A stretch of 64,000 nt of DNA from Xanthomonas maliensis (GTDB lineage Bacteria; Pseudomonadota; Gammaproteobacteria; Xanthomonadales; Xanthomonadaceae): contig NZ_NSET01000011.1 of NCBI RefSeq assembly GCF_009192945.1, positions 1-64,000 on the forward strand, written 5' to 3'. The position numbers and the translations under genes were made by a program. Positions 10,049 through 18,630 of the stretch are shown here, one piece after another. The notes under the pieces were generated by a model. It was not told the DNA's origin, made no database searches, and worked only from the letters and a program-made list of their open reading frames with translations. The stretch's first letter is position 1. The number at the start of each line of letters is the position of its first letter.

Positions 10049-11166
10049 GCGCGCTTCTCGGTGCTCTCGCCTGCCGCAACGGCCGGCTTGCGATCGGGCT
10101 GGCCGATGATCTGCACCGTTGTGCCGTCACGCAGGGCGACCTTGCCAGCGGTGACGACCTGGTCGCCTTCCTTCAGCCCCTGCCGGACCTCCAGCCATGG
10201 CCCTTCGGCATAGCCAAGCTTGACCGGCACCCGGCTGACCTTGCCGTTGCGCACCACGAACACCGCCGGGTCGCCGTCGTCGAGCAAGGCCAGTCGCGGA
10301 ATCACCAAGGCGTCCTTGCGCTGGTCGTAATCGATGCGGATGCGGCCGAACATGCCAGGCTGCAGCGCCTCGGCGCCCTTGCCGAACGCGCACACCACCC
10401 GGAAGGTACCGCTGCCCGAATCCACCACCGGCGCAATCCGATCGACCCTGCCGACGAACTGCTGGCCCGGCAAGGCATCGGCCAGCAAGGTCACCGGCTG
10501 TCCGGCCTTCAAGGTGGCCAGCTCGCGCTCGGGCACATTGAGCGTGGCCTCGAGCTGCGAATCGTCGACGATGCGGAAGATCGGCGTGTTGATCTGCACG
10601 AAGTTGCCGGTCTTGATCGAGCGCGAGGCGATGACGCCGGAGATTGGCGCCTGCACGGTCGCATAGGACAACTCCAGTGATGCCAATCGGTGCTGGGCAC
10701 GCACGTTCTCCACGTCGAACTTCAACTGGTCGACATCGGCGGCACTGACCAATTGCTGGCTGACCAGTTGGTTGGCGCGACGGTAGCTGTTTTCCAGCTT
10801 GCGCAACTGCGCCTCGCTTTGCGCCACTGCCAGACGCGCACGGTCCGGATCCAGGCGCACCAGCGCCTGTCCGGCGGTCACCTTCTGGCCTTCTTCCACC
10901 AACACGGCCAGCGCGACGCCGGACGTCTTGGCAACCACCTGCGATTCGGCCCGCGGCTCGAGCGCGGCAGTGCCGGTGTAGCTGGCAGCCACGGCCCGTC
11001 GCGCCGCCTTGGCCGCCTCCACCGGCACCGCGTCGACTGCCTTCTTCTCTTCGGCAGCTGCGGCCTTGTTGCCGGCACCGCAGCCGGGCAGCAATAACAG
11101 GGTGGTCATCATCAACGCGGCGGCGCAGGTGCCGCGGCGGCCGGAAAGGAGGGAAAGTGGCAGCAT
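10045..11166 (-). CDS. RND efflux periplasmic adaptor (membrane fusion lipoprotein)
   Basis: A 373-residue periplasmic adaptor. It starts with a signal peptide and a lipobox ending LLLPGC at Cys29, so it is probably anchored in the inner membrane. The order is typical of the family: a beta-barrel strand, a lipoyl half-motif (VLVEEGQKVTAGQALVRLD), an alpha-helical hairpin (AQSEAQLRKLENSYRRANQL), the second lipoyl half (YATVQAPISGVIASR), then the beta-barrel and membrane-proximal domains. The frame is open further upstream to 11244, but the ATG at 11166 is the one that puts a signal peptide at the N-terminus. First gene of the operon; the promoter should lie in 11167-11372, shared with the divergent cytochrome genes. 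Confidence 0.92.
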   Translation of the reverse strand: MLPLSLLSGRRGTCAAALMMTTLLLLPGCGAGNKAAAAEEKKAVDAVPVEAAKAARRAVAASYTGTAALEPRAESQVVAKTSGVALAVLVEEGQKVTAGQALVRLDPDRARLAVAQSEAQLRKLENSYRRANQLVSQQLVSAADVDQLKFDVENVRAQHRLASLELSYATVQAPISGVIASRSIKTGNFVQINTPIFRIVDDSQLEATLNVPERELATLKAGQPVTLLADALPGQQFVGRVDRIAPVVDSGSGTFRVVCAFGKGAEALQPGMFGRIRIDYDQRKDALVIPRLALLDDGDPAVFVVRNGKVSRVPVKLGYAEGPWLEVRQGLKEGDQVVTAGKVALRDGTTVQIIGQPDRKPAVAAGESTEKRA

Positions 11167-11372
11167 CGGCGTGTCCTGGTGGATGCGTGAACAGGTGTTG
11201 TAGTCAAGTAGACCACCTATACCCTCATGCCGCCAATGCGCCAAAGGTCATGGTCGGAGCGACCCCGCCTATTCACCCCGGTTTGCGTAACACCAAATCG
11301 CAGGCATACTCGGTCCGGTTCCGTGACGCCCCCACGTGCGGACGCTCCAACCAGTCTTCCGGATACGAAACC

Positions 11373-11789
11373 ATGCGCCCGCAGCCGCTCGCCGCTTGTC
11401 TCGCTCTGGTCGTCTTCCTGCCGTTTGGGGGCGCCTTGGCTACACCGTCTACTCCGCCCGCGCCGGCCACCCCGGCCGCGGCCGCCCCGACCCCGGGGAC
11501 CACCAGCCCTGCCCCTGCGCCCGCACCGGCGGCGCCCACCGGCAACCCCGAGAATGGCCGGCTGCTGACATATACCTGCCAGGGCTGCCATGGGGTCACC
11601 GGCTACAAGAATGCCTACCCGAGCTACCGCGTCCCCAAGATCGGTGGCCAGACCAACCAATACCTGACCCAGGCCTTGACCGAATACCGCCAGGGCAAGC
11701 GTAAACACCCGACCATGCAGGCGCAGGCGCAGAGCTTCTCCGAACAGGACATCGCCGACATCGCCGCCTTCCTGTCCACCCTCAAGTAA
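11373..11789 (+). CDS. secreted mono-haem cytochrome c
   Basis: A 138-residue class I cytochrome c. A signal peptide (about residues 1-24) is followed by a low-complexity Ala/Pro linker (25-56) and a single haem-binding CQGCH at 69-73. The distal region holds a candidate axial Met in HPTMQAQA and ends with the family-like EQDIADIAAFLSTL helix. It probably carries electrons in the periplasm. The start at 11373 was chosen because only it gives a signal peptide; the open frame extends back to 11157. Eight bases separate it from a second cytochrome gene with a very similar C-terminal motif, so the two look like a duplicated pair in one transcript. Confidence 0.88.
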   Translation: MRPQPLAACLALVVFLPFGGALATPSTPPAPATPAAAAPTPGTTSPAPAPAPAAPTGNPENGRLLTYTCQGCHGVTGYKNAYPSYRVPKIGGQTNQYLTQALTEYRQGKRKHPTMQAQAQSFSEQDIADIAAFLSTLK

Positions 11790-11797
11790 GCGCCCAC

Positions 11798-12259
11798 ATG
11801 CCGAACGCCCTGCACGCTCCGCGTCTAGCCATCGTCCTGGTCGCTGCCTTGTTGGCGGCCTCCTGTTCCCAATCGCAAGTCGAATCCCCCGATCATTCCG
11901 CAGGCGACCCTGGCCATGCCAGCGGCGAGCACGGCTCAGGTTCTTCGGCCGGTCTGCCGCAGGGCCGCAGTGCAGCCGGCGATGCCCTCGCCCATGCAAA
12001 AGGCAAGGCCACTGGACAGAGCTGCGTGGATTGCCACGGCGCCGATGGCAATGCCCCCATCGACCCGAGCTATCCCAAACTGGGCGGCCAGTATGGCGAT
12101 TACCTCGCCCACGCCTTGCAGGCCTATCGCAGCGGCGATCGCCAGCATCCGTTGATGACCGCACAGGCCACGGCCTTGAGCGATCAGGACATCGCCGACC
12201 TGGCCGCCTACTTCGGGTCGCGCCCTAGCCAGTTGCACGACCTGCATGGCGTGCATTGA
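11798..12259 (+). CDS. lipoprotein mono-haem cytochrome c
   Basis: A 153-residue protein with a lipobox (LLAASC, Cys23), a His/Gly/Ser-rich linker (about 30-55) and one haem site, CVDCH at 76-80. The C-terminal part (HPLMTAQATALSDQDIADLAAYFGSR) parallels that of the upstream cytochrome and supplies the likely Met ligand. It is therefore a membrane-tethered class I cytochrome c, likely a partner of the secreted cytochrome immediately upstream. Such pairs feed terminal oxidases or peroxidases in related bacteria, but no oxidase is in this window. Confidence 0.88.
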   Translation: MPNALHAPRLAIVLVAALLAASCSQSQVESPDHSAGDPGHASGEHGSGSSAGLPQGRSAAGDALAHAKGKATGQSCVDCHGADGNAPIDPSYPKLGGQYGDYLAHALQAYRSGDRQHPLMTAQATALSDQDIADLAAYFGSRPSQLHDLHGVH

Positions 12260-12308
12260 GCGCAGCTGTTGCCTGCGCGGTGTCACGCCGCCCGATGTGA
12301 AAAAGCGC

Positions 12309-12337
12309 TTGCGCGAACATTAATAGGCCGCTATGAT
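12309..12337 (+). promoter_or_regulatory. promoter of the first tRNA-Ala/Glu unit
   Basis: TTGCGC at 12309-12314, a 17-base spacer, and TATGAT at 12332-12337, ending 17 bases before the tRNA 5' end. This fits a sigma-70 promoter. The second tRNA unit has the same CGCTATGATT box at the matching distance. Confidence 0.6.
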
Positions 12338-12354
12338 TTCTTTCTCAGTTTCGT

Positions 12355-12430
12355 GGGGCCATAGCTCAGCTGGGAGAGCGCCTGCATGGCATGCAGGAGG
12401 TCGGCGGTTCGATCCCGCCTGGCTCCACCA
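12355..12430 (+). tRNA. tRNA-Ala(GGC), copy 1
   Basis: A 76-base cloverleaf with encoded CCA. The acceptor arm GGGGCCA pairs with TGGCTCC, the anticodon loop TGGCATG carries anticodon GGC, and the T-arm has GGTTCGATCCC. It is the first gene of a tRNA-Ala/tRNA-Glu pair repeated about 1 kb downstream with an identical tRNA sequence. Confidence 0.97.
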
Positions 12431-12476
12431 CTTTCGGATCTAGGCCATCTGAAAGTGACAATCGGTTTTGATACGC

Positions 12477-12552
12477 GTCCCCATCGTCTAGAGGCCTAGG
12501 ACATCACCCTTTCACGGTGGCGACCGGGGTTCGAATCCCCGTGGGGACGCCA
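12477..12552 (+). tRNA. tRNA-Glu(TTC), copy 1
   Basis: A 76-base tRNA with encoded CCA. The acceptor GTCCCCA pairs with TGGGGAC, the anticodon is TTC in the loop CTTTCAC, and the T-arm is GGGGTTCGAATCCCC. It lies 46 bases after tRNA-Ala and ahead of a rho-independent terminator, so the two are one transcript. Confidence 0.97.
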
Positions 12553-12560
12553 ATCATCCA

Positions 12561-12587
12561 AAACCCCGGCCCTGCCGGGGTTTTTTT
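12561..12587 (+). terminator. rho-independent terminator of tRNA unit 1
   Basis: AACCCCGGC pairs with GCCGGGGTT around a short loop, followed by a run of seven T. It lies nine bases after the tRNA-Glu CCA. Confidence 0.9.
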
Positions 12588-13321
12588 ATGCCTTCGTGCT
12601 GACCACGCAAACTCCACTTGTTCGGCGCAACGACAGAGCACTTCTTTCGGCGACAGCATCGCGCTGTTACGCAGACAACCGGCACGCTCGATCAGGCGCG
12701 CCAACACGCGCCATACAAACCGCCTCGCCCAGCTCACGCCCCACATTTCATTCAGCGCGACAGCCATCGCGCAAAGGCAGCGTCGTGTCTGCGCCCGCCA
12801 TCGACGCCCAGCTCGCTTGGCCGAGCACGGACCTGGAAATGCCGGGCGCGACCGATCGCATGGTCGGCGCCCCCCCCTCGCGCATCGCGTGCTGATCGCC
12901 TCGCCCGAAATCGCAACATGCCGCCATCGGAGCAAATGGAAGCAATGAAAACCTCCGACACCACGTTCGCCGCATTGTTCGTCAGGGCATGCAAACCGAT
13001 GCGCCGATCGGCGCATCCGCAACCGCTCGCCACCCACAACGACAGCAAGCCGCCGCCCCACACGCGGCCGGCACCGCGCACAGCGGCCGCGACACCCTCG
13101 GCGCGATCGACAACGGCATCGCGGCGCGCACCGACATCTTCGCTGCGGCACCTGCACCGAGTCCGCATCGCTCGACGTCCACGCCGGATAAGGACACACA
13201 CAAGCACGGACGTCAGCGCTTCCACGCCATCGAGGATCGCGAGATCGCAGCCCTCGTCGCCCACCGCGCGGCAGGCAGTGAAAATTTCCCAACGCTGCTT
13301 CCCAAAACGAAAAGATGTCGC
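12588..13321. other. 734-bp spacer between duplicated tRNA units, no supported gene
   Basis: Several long open frames cross this stretch on both strands, but none has a recognisable domain, a convincing start site or a plausible composition; they are rich in Arg, Ala, Ser and Pro as expected for chance frames in GC-rich DNA. No IS ends or integrase remnants are visible. Confidence 0.5.
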
Positions 13322-13327
13322 TATGAT
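13322..13327 (+). promoter_or_regulatory. -10 box of the second tRNA unit
   Basis: TATGAT within CGCTATGATT, identical to the box of copy 1, 19 bases before the tRNA. The -35 region (TTCCCA with a 17-base spacer) is weak. Confidence 0.5.
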
Positions 13328-13346
13328 TGCGGGCTCGCAGCATCGT

Positions 13347-13422
13347 GGGGCCATAGCTCAGCTGGGAGAGCGCCTGCATGGCATGCAGGAGGTCGGCGGT
13401 TCGATCCCGCCTGGCTCCACCA
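13347..13422 (+). tRNA. tRNA-Ala(GGC), copy 2
   Basis: Identical in sequence to the tRNA-Ala at 12355-12430, including CCA. The flanking bases differ apart from the CGCTATGATT box and CGTGGGG at the 5' edge, so the duplication is old enough for the flanks to have diverged while the tRNA is conserved. Confidence 0.97.
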
Positions 13423-13474
13423 ACTTTCGGACATAGGCCGTCTGAAAGCGACAATCAGGTCCGTTCGTTTACGC

Positions 13475-13550
13475 GTCCCCATCGTCTAGAGGCCTAGGAC
13501 ATCACCCTTTCACGGTGGCGACCGGGGTTCGAATCCCCGTGGGGACGCCA
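13475..13550 (+). tRNA. tRNA-Glu(TTC), copy 2
   Basis: Identical to the tRNA-Glu at 12477-12552. The inter-tRNA spacer (52 bases) is recognisably related to that of copy 1 (CTTTCGGA, AGGCC/AGGCCG, TCTGAAAG, GACAATC shared), showing that the whole unit, not only the genes, was duplicated. Confidence 0.97.
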
Positions 13551-13558
13551 ACGACATC

Positions 13559-13581
13559 AGCCCCGCAATGCGGGGCTTTTT
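13559..13581 (+). terminator. rho-independent terminator of tRNA unit 2
   Basis: AGCCCCGC pairs with GCGGGGCT around AAT, followed by a T-run. Its sequence differs from the terminator of copy 1. Confidence 0.88.
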
Positions 13582-13654
13582 GTTGCGCTCGCAGTTGGCA
13601 GCACGCCGGTCGGCATCATCACCAGCCCAATGCCGCGCACTGCCGCCGCCGCGC

Positions 13655-13828
13655 TCATGCCTGACCGCTATCCAGCGCCTTGCGTCCTTCATGCGTCAGG
13701 TCGATATCGCCGTCTTCGGCGTGCGTGGCGTAGCCCGCCCGGACCGCCCAATCGGCCTCGTCCTGGGTCACCGGTGTGGCAGCATGGATGTCGCGCAAGA
13801 TGCGCAGTTGCTCGGAATCGGAGGACAT
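13655..13828 (-). CDS. small conserved-looking hypothetical protein (57 aa)
   Basis: A 57-residue acidic protein starting MSSDSEQLRILRDI and ending EGRKALDSGQA. It reads as a compact helix-rich domain with regular composition (ILRDIHAATPVTQDEADWAVRAGYATHAEDG), unlike the Arg/Pro-rich chance frames around it. A longer open frame reaches 13933, but the added residues look random. The pattern recalls a small winged-helix half (the end ITLTHEGRKAL-like motif occurs in such folds), which is only a suggestion. No function assigned. Confidence 0.6.
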   Translation of the reverse strand: MSSDSEQLRILRDIHAATPVTQDEADWAVRAGYATHAEDGDIDLTHEGRKALDSGQA

Positions 13829-14174
13829 GTCGGCACCCACAGTGGAGGGCTTACCACCGTACTGCGCCGCCGTGACGAGCGCGTGCCTGCAGACCGAACC
13901 ACACGGATGGAATGCACTGCGATCGCCAAGCACACCGCGCCGCAGCGGACCGTCGCGGCAGCATCGACGCCAGGAACGATTGCCGACCGGTTGCCATCAC
14001 AAACGCGCACACACCTGGCGATAGAGAGCAAAGTTGGCGACGCTTGCCACCCAGCTGCCACGTCGTTGGCAAGACCAACCGAGCGTCACACACCATTCTC
14101 GATCGCCGAAAACGCCGACGGCCCGCCTGGAGGAAGCCAGGAGAGCCGTCAGTCCTTGCCGAAGCAAGGGTGTT
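13829..14174. other. intergenic stretch, no gene seen
   Basis: Between the small 57-residue gene and tRNA-Leu. Only chance open frames are present. It should hold the promoter of the small gene and the tRNA-Leu 3' end; no clear hairpin terminator was recognised. Confidence 0.4.
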
Positions 14175-14261
14175 TGGTGCCGAAGGTGGGACTCGAACCC
14201 ACACGCTTTTAAGGGCGGCGGATTTTGAGTCCGCTGCGTCTACCGATTCCGCCACTTCGGC
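14175..14261 (-). tRNA. tRNA-Leu(CAA)
   Basis: An 87-base tRNA with long variable arm and encoded CCA. The acceptor GCCGAAG pairs with CTTCGGC, the anticodon loop is CTCAAAA (anticodon CAA), and the T-arm is GGGTTCGAGTCCC. A TATACT box lies 10 bases upstream of the 5' end (14272-14277 on this strand). Confidence 0.96.
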
Positions 14262-14400
14262 GTGGCCGCGCAGTATAGCGACTCATTCACGAACTGAATA
14301 GTGTCAGGACGCGCCTGACGAATTCAGCCAAGCGCGCCGCGTCGGGCACGCTTCAGTAACGGGGTCGATATACTCGTGCACTTACGTGAAGGAGTAAGCA

Positions 14401-14784
14401 ATGTCGGCGTTGCGTGGGGTGCGGGTGCTCGTGGTCGAGAACGACGACATGAATGCCATGTTGTTGGAGCTGCAGCTCGCCCAACTCGGCGCTGTGGTCC
14501 TCGGCCCGGTGGGCGACGTCGCCGACGCCTTGCGGATCATCCAGGCCGAGTCTCCCGATCTGGCGGTGCTGGACTATCGCCTGGGCAATGGTCAGACCAG
14601 CGAGCCGATCGCACGCCAGCTCGGCCATAGCGGCATTGCCTTCGTACTGGCAACCGGCGTGGCAGCCGATACGCTCCCGGATGGTTTCGCCCAGGCGGTC
14701 GTACTGACCAAGCCCTATCTCTCCGACGAATTGACCCAGGCCCTGGACCAGGCGCGGCAACGCAGACGCCACACAGACGACTAG
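14401..14784 (+). CDS. receiver-only response regulator
   Basis: A 127-residue single receiver domain with no output domain. The acidic pocket is ENDD (13-16), the phospho-acceptor is Asp58 in AVLDYRLG, the switch Thr is in LATG and the conserved Lys is in LTKPY. It precedes a large hybrid histidine kinase gene by 31 bases on the same strand, so it is a likely phosphorelay shuttle or a sink for that kinase. AAGGAG sits seven bases before the start. Confidence 0.9.
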   Translation: MSALRGVRVLVVENDDMNAMLLELQLAQLGAVVLGPVGDVADALRIIQAESPDLAVLDYRLGNGQTSEPIARQLGHSGIAFVLATGVAADTLPDGFAQAVVLTKPYLSDELTQALDQARQRRRHTDD

Positions 14785-14815
14785 CATTGCCGTTGCTCCG
14801 CCTGTCACTAGAATC

Positions 14816-17800
14816 GTGCATCCAATGACGAATGAGCGCCGGATGGAAACCGTTGTGTCGGCGTTGGCAAGTACACTGCCAAGGGAGAGCGAGACCGCCC
14901 AACGGCTGCTGGCCAGCGCGCAGGCCAGCGCGGGGGTTGCCTGCCTGCACCCCGCCCTGCGCAGCGCGCTCTCCCTGTGCCTGCATGCGCAGGTGCCGAT
15001 GCTGCTGAGCTGGGGCCCGCAGGAACAGTGCATCTACAACGATGCCTGCATCGCCTGGCTTGGGGTGCGTCATCCGCTGGTGTTCGCACAGTCGCTGGCC
15101 GAGCATGCGCCGGACCTGCTCACCGATCTGCGATCGTCGGTCTGGTCGCGCAGCCCGATCCTGCACGAGGATGGCCAGTGCCTGGGCACCTTGTACGTCG
15201 CCGCCACGCCGCTGGCCGCCGCGCCGCCCGCCCTGCCCTCGCTGCCTGTGCTGGACGCAATCGCCGCCGCCTTCGAACAGACCACCGCATTCCTGGCGGT
15301 GGTACAGGGCCCGCGGCACCATATCCGCCGAGCCAATCGGCGCTTCCGCGCCTTGATGGGCGAACGCCCCTTACTGGACCTTCCGCTGCTGGAGGCCATC
15401 CCGGAACTGGCTGGCCGCGGCGATGCCGCCTTGCTCGACGACGTGCGTCGCCAAGGCGTGCCCGTCATCGGTGGCGCGATGACGGCCACCTTGCAACCGG
15501 TGGCCGCCGGTGCGGTGGAGCCCACTGCGGTGGACTTCCTCTATCAGCCGATCCGCAACGACGCCGGCCAGATCGACATGATCCTGCTGCACGGCATCGA
15601 TCGGGCATCGCAGCGGCGCTGGCAGAGTCGCGACAGCTTCCTGCTGACGCTGGAGGATGCATTGCAGCACGTGTCCGACCCAGGCCAGATCGTCGACATC
15701 AGCGTGCGCCTGCTCGGCGAGCACCTGCAGGTAAACCGTTGCGCATTCGCACTTCCAGACGCGGCCAACGAGATGATGCACGTGGTCAGCGACCACGTCC
15801 GTGATATGCCGAGTCTGCAAGGCAGCTTTCCGCTCGAGGCCGCGCAAGGCCTGCGCGATGCGTTGCTGAGCAACCGCCCGTGGTTCACCACCGATGCACT
15901 GGGGACGGACGCGCCGGACTATGTCGTCGACCACTACCAGCGCCTGGGCCTGCGTGCATCGTTGGCGATCCCGCTGCACAAGCACGGTCGACTGGTGGCG
16001 GCAATCGGCGTGCACCAGCGCACGCCCCGCCACTGGTCGTCCAGCGAGATCGAACTGGTGCGGCTGGTCGCGGCGCGCTGCTGGGAATCGATGCAACGCG
16101 CCAGTGCTCAGCGCCAGCTGACTGCCAGCGAAGAGCGCTTGCGGCGACTGGCCGACACCGTGCCGCAGATCATCTTCATCGCCGATGCGCGCGGGCAGCC
16201 ACAGTATTTCAACCGACGGTGGTACGAGTACACCGGCTTGGACCGGCAACACGCCGCCGATAGCGCCTGGGTGCAGGCACACACCGCCGATGGTCTGCGT
16301 CTGTCCACGCAGGCCTGGGCGCAGGCGTTGGCCGGCGAGCAGGCCTACGAAGTTGAATGCGAGTTGCTGCGCCACGACGGGCAGCGCCGCTGGCACCTGA
16401 TGCGCGCGCTGCCGGTGCGCGAGGACAGCGGGAGCATCAGCGAGTGGATCGGTAGTTGTACCGATATCCACGACCGCCGCAGCTTCGAACATCGCCTGCG
16501 CGACAGCGAGGCACGTTTCCGTGCCCTGTGCGAAACCGTGCCGGCGATGATCTGGATGTCTGATGCCGACGGCAATTGCGTCTATTGGAATCCGCGCTGG
16601 TATGCCTTCACCGGCCAGGGCGAAGACCAGGCGCTGGTGCAGGGTTGGTGGGATGTGATGCATCCGGACGATCTGGACCGGGTACAGCAGGCATTTGCCC
16701 ACTCGTTGGCACAGCGCGGCGAGTTCGTGGCCGAGTACCGCGTCCGCCGCTACGATGGCCAGTACCGCTGGTGTATCGACACCGCGTCTCCGCACTTCAG
16801 CAGCGACGGCCATTTCCTCGGCCACATCGGCTCGCTCACCGATATCTCCGAGCGCAAGCACATCGAGGACGCCACCGCCGCCGACCGCGCCATCCTCAGT
16901 CTGATCACCACCGGCGCACCGCTGCCGGTGGTGCTGGATGCGATTGCGCTCAGCGTGGAGGCGCGCGGCGAGCGGCCGCTGCGTTGCGCGGTGATGCTGC
17001 GGGACGACGACAACGGCAGCCTGCAATTGGGTGCGGCGCCGCGCCTGCCGGAGGACGTATTCGGCGAGCTGGCCGGCGTGGCGGTGGGCCCGGACGGGCC
17101 GGCGTATGCACGCGCGGCCCACAGCGCGCAGCAGGTGATCTGCGAGGACCTGGCGCGGGATCCCGATGGCGGCCACCACAACGCGCTGGCCCTCTCCATC
17201 GGCATCGCCGCGTGTTGCGTCACCCCGATCCTGGACAGCAACGGCAGCGTGCTCGGCACCCTCAACATCTATTACGACGGTCCACACCGGCCCTCATCGC
17301 GCGAGCAGGCCATGGCCCGCTCGGCCTCGCACTTGGCCGGGATCGTCATCGAGCGCACCCGGGTGGACAGCCGGCTGAAACAATCGCTGCAGGCGGAGAC
17401 TGCCGCCCGCAGCCAGGCCGAGCATGCCAATCGGGTCAAGGACGAGTTCCTGGCCACGCTGAGTCATGAACTGAGAACGCCGCTCAATGCCATTACCGGC
17501 TGGTCGCGGCTGCTGCAGTCGGCGGGGCTGGAGCCGACCAAACTGCAGCGCGGGCTGGTCGTCATCGAGCGCAGCGCGCGCGCGCAGTCGCAGATCATCG
17601 AAGACCTGCTGGACATGAGCGCGATCCTGTCCGGCAAGGTTCGCCTGCAACCGGAGCACTTCGATATCGCCGCACTGATCCGCAGCACACTGGACCTGAT
17701 GCAACCGACCGCACAGGCGCGCGAGATCGCGCTGGAACTGGATGCGCCTGCCGACGCCAGCCTGCTGTTCTTCGGCGATCCTGGCCGCCTGCAACAGGTG

Positions 17801-18595
17801 CTGACCAACCTGATCAGCAATGCCCTCAAGTTCACCGCACCCGGCGGCGCTGTACAGGTGGCGCTGGAAGTGGAGGACAGCCGTTTGCGCGTGCGCGTGC
17901 AGGACACCGGCATCGGCATCGCGCCGCAGTTCCTGCCGCACGTATTCGATCGCTTTCGCCAGGCCGATGCAGGAACCACGCGTCGGGTCGGAGGCCTGGG
18001 CCTGGGCTTGTCGATCTCACGGCAGTTGGTCGACCTGCATGGCGGTAGCCTGGGGGCGTCCAGCGACGGCGAAGGGCGTGGTGCGGCGTTCACCATCGTG
18101 CTGCCGTTCCAGCATGGCGTCAGCGACCAACGGCCGAGCGCAAACACGTCCCTGCCCGCTCCAGTGCCGGACGATTGCCGCGGCCGCCTGGACGGCATCC
18201 GGCTGCTGCTGGTCGACGACGACCAGGACTCGCGCGAAGCGGTGATGTACTTCCTGGCGGAAGCCGGCGCGCAGGTGGAACCGGCCAGCTCGGTGGAAGC
18301 AGCAGAAAGCTGCCTGGTCGATGCGACATTCGATGTGCTGGTCAGCGACATCGCCATGCCGGTGCGCGATGGCTACGACCTGATTCGGAGCGTGCGAGGC
18401 GGCGGCCCTCACCTGCCGACAGAGATCCCGGCAATTGCCCTGACCGCCTACGTGCGCATGGAAGACCGCGATCGCGCGCTGCTGGCCGGGTTCGATGCGC
18501 ACTTGGGCAAGCCGGTCGAGCCGCCTGCCCTGGTCGATCTGATCGAGCAACTGCTGCAGCGTCCACGCGCGCCGGACCCCACACCGGTCGCCTGA
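14816..18595 (+). CDS. multi-PAS/GAF hybrid sensor histidine kinase
   Basis: A 1259-residue soluble kinase with no membrane segment. Order read from the sequence: two N-terminal PAS-like domains (about 45-270), a GAF domain (about 280-430), two PAS/PAC domains (about 440-570 and 575-690), a second GAF (about 695-850), HisKA with His884 in LSHELRTPLNAITGW, an HATPase domain (N-box ISNALKF, DTGIGI, GLGLGLS), and a C-terminal receiver with Asp1178 in LVSDIAMP. No DNA-binding or cyclase output is attached, so the signal must pass to a partner, most simply the adjacent single-domain regulator. An alternative ATG at 14825 would drop three residues. The cue is unknown; PAS and GAF domains can bind haem, flavin, nucleotides or small ligands. 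Confidence 0.93.
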   Translation: MHPMTNERRMETVVSALASTLPRESETAQRLLASAQASAGVACLHPALRSALSLCLHAQVPMLLSWGPQEQCIYNDACIAWLGVRHPLVFAQSLAEHAPDLLTDLRSSVWSRSPILHEDGQCLGTLYVAATPLAAAPPALPSLPVLDAIAAAFEQTTAFLAVVQGPRHHIRRANRRFRALMGERPLLDLPLLEAIPELAGRGDAALLDDVRRQGVPVIGGAMTATLQPVAAGAVEPTAVDFLYQPIRNDAGQIDMILLHGIDRASQRRWQSRDSFLLTLEDALQHVSDPGQIVDISVRLLGEHLQVNRCAFALPDAANEMMHVVSDHVRDMPSLQGSFPLEAAQGLRDALLSNRPWFTTDALGTDAPDYVVDHYQRLGLRASLAIPLHKHGRLVAAIGVHQRTPRHWSSSEIELVRLVAARCWESMQRASAQRQLTASEERLRRLADTVPQIIFIADARGQPQYFNRRWYEYTGLDRQHAADSAWVQAHTADGLRLSTQAWAQALAGEQAYEVECELLRHDGQRRWHLMRALPVREDSGSISEWIGSCTDIHDRRSFEHRLRDSEARFRALCETVPAMIWMSDADGNCVYWNPRWYAFTGQGEDQALVQGWWDVMHPDDLDRVQQAFAHSLAQRGEFVAEYRVRRYDGQYRWCIDTASPHFSSDGHFLGHIGSLTDISERKHIEDATAADRAILSLITTGAPLPVVLDAIALSVEARGERPLRCAVMLRDDDNGSLQLGAAPRLPEDVFGELAGVAVGPDGPAYARAAHSAQQVICEDLARDPDGGHHNALALSIGIAACCVTPILDSNGSVLGTLNIYYDGPHRPSSREQAMARSASHLAGIVIERTRVDSRLKQSLQAETAARSQAEHANRVKDEFLATLSHELRTPLNAITGWSRLLQSAGLEPTKLQRGLVVIERSARAQSQIIEDLLDMSAILSGKVRLQPEHFDIAALIRSTLDLMQPTAQAREIALELDAPADASLLFFGDPGRLQQVLTNLISNALKFTAPGGAVQVALEVEDSRLRVRVQDTGIGIAPQFLPHVFDRFRQADAGTTRRVGGLGLGLSISRQLVDLHGGSLGASSDGEGRGAAFTIVLPFQHGVSDQRPSANTSLPAPVPDDCRGRLDGIRLLLVDDDQDSREAVMYFLAEAGAQVEPASSVEAAESCLVDATFDVLVSDIAMPVRDGYDLIRSVRGGGPHLPTEIPAIALTAYVRMEDRDRALLAGFDAHLGKPVEPPALVDLIEQLLQRPRAPDPTPVA

Positions 18596-18598
18596 CGT

Positions 18599-18622
18599 GC
18601 GGCCCGCCCATCGGCGGGCCGC
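18599..18622. terminator. bidirectional hairpin between convergent kinase and tex
   Basis: GCGGCCCGCC and GGCGGGCCGC form a perfect 10-bp stem around a 4-base loop (18599-18608 / 18613-18622), placed between the two stop codons. No clear T-run on either side. Confidence 0.55.
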
Positions 18623-18630
18623 GGCGGGAG

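Noticed and set aside
8333..10213. 626-residue open frame on the + strand
   Set aside because: Antisense to the first RND permease; composition is that of a shadow frame.
12504..13454. 316-residue open frame covering both tRNA units
   Set aside because: It crosses both tRNA-Glu/Ala genes and terminators and has no domain; a chance frame.
15371..17287. 638-residue open frame on the - strand
   Set aside because: Antisense to the hybrid kinase; no domain.
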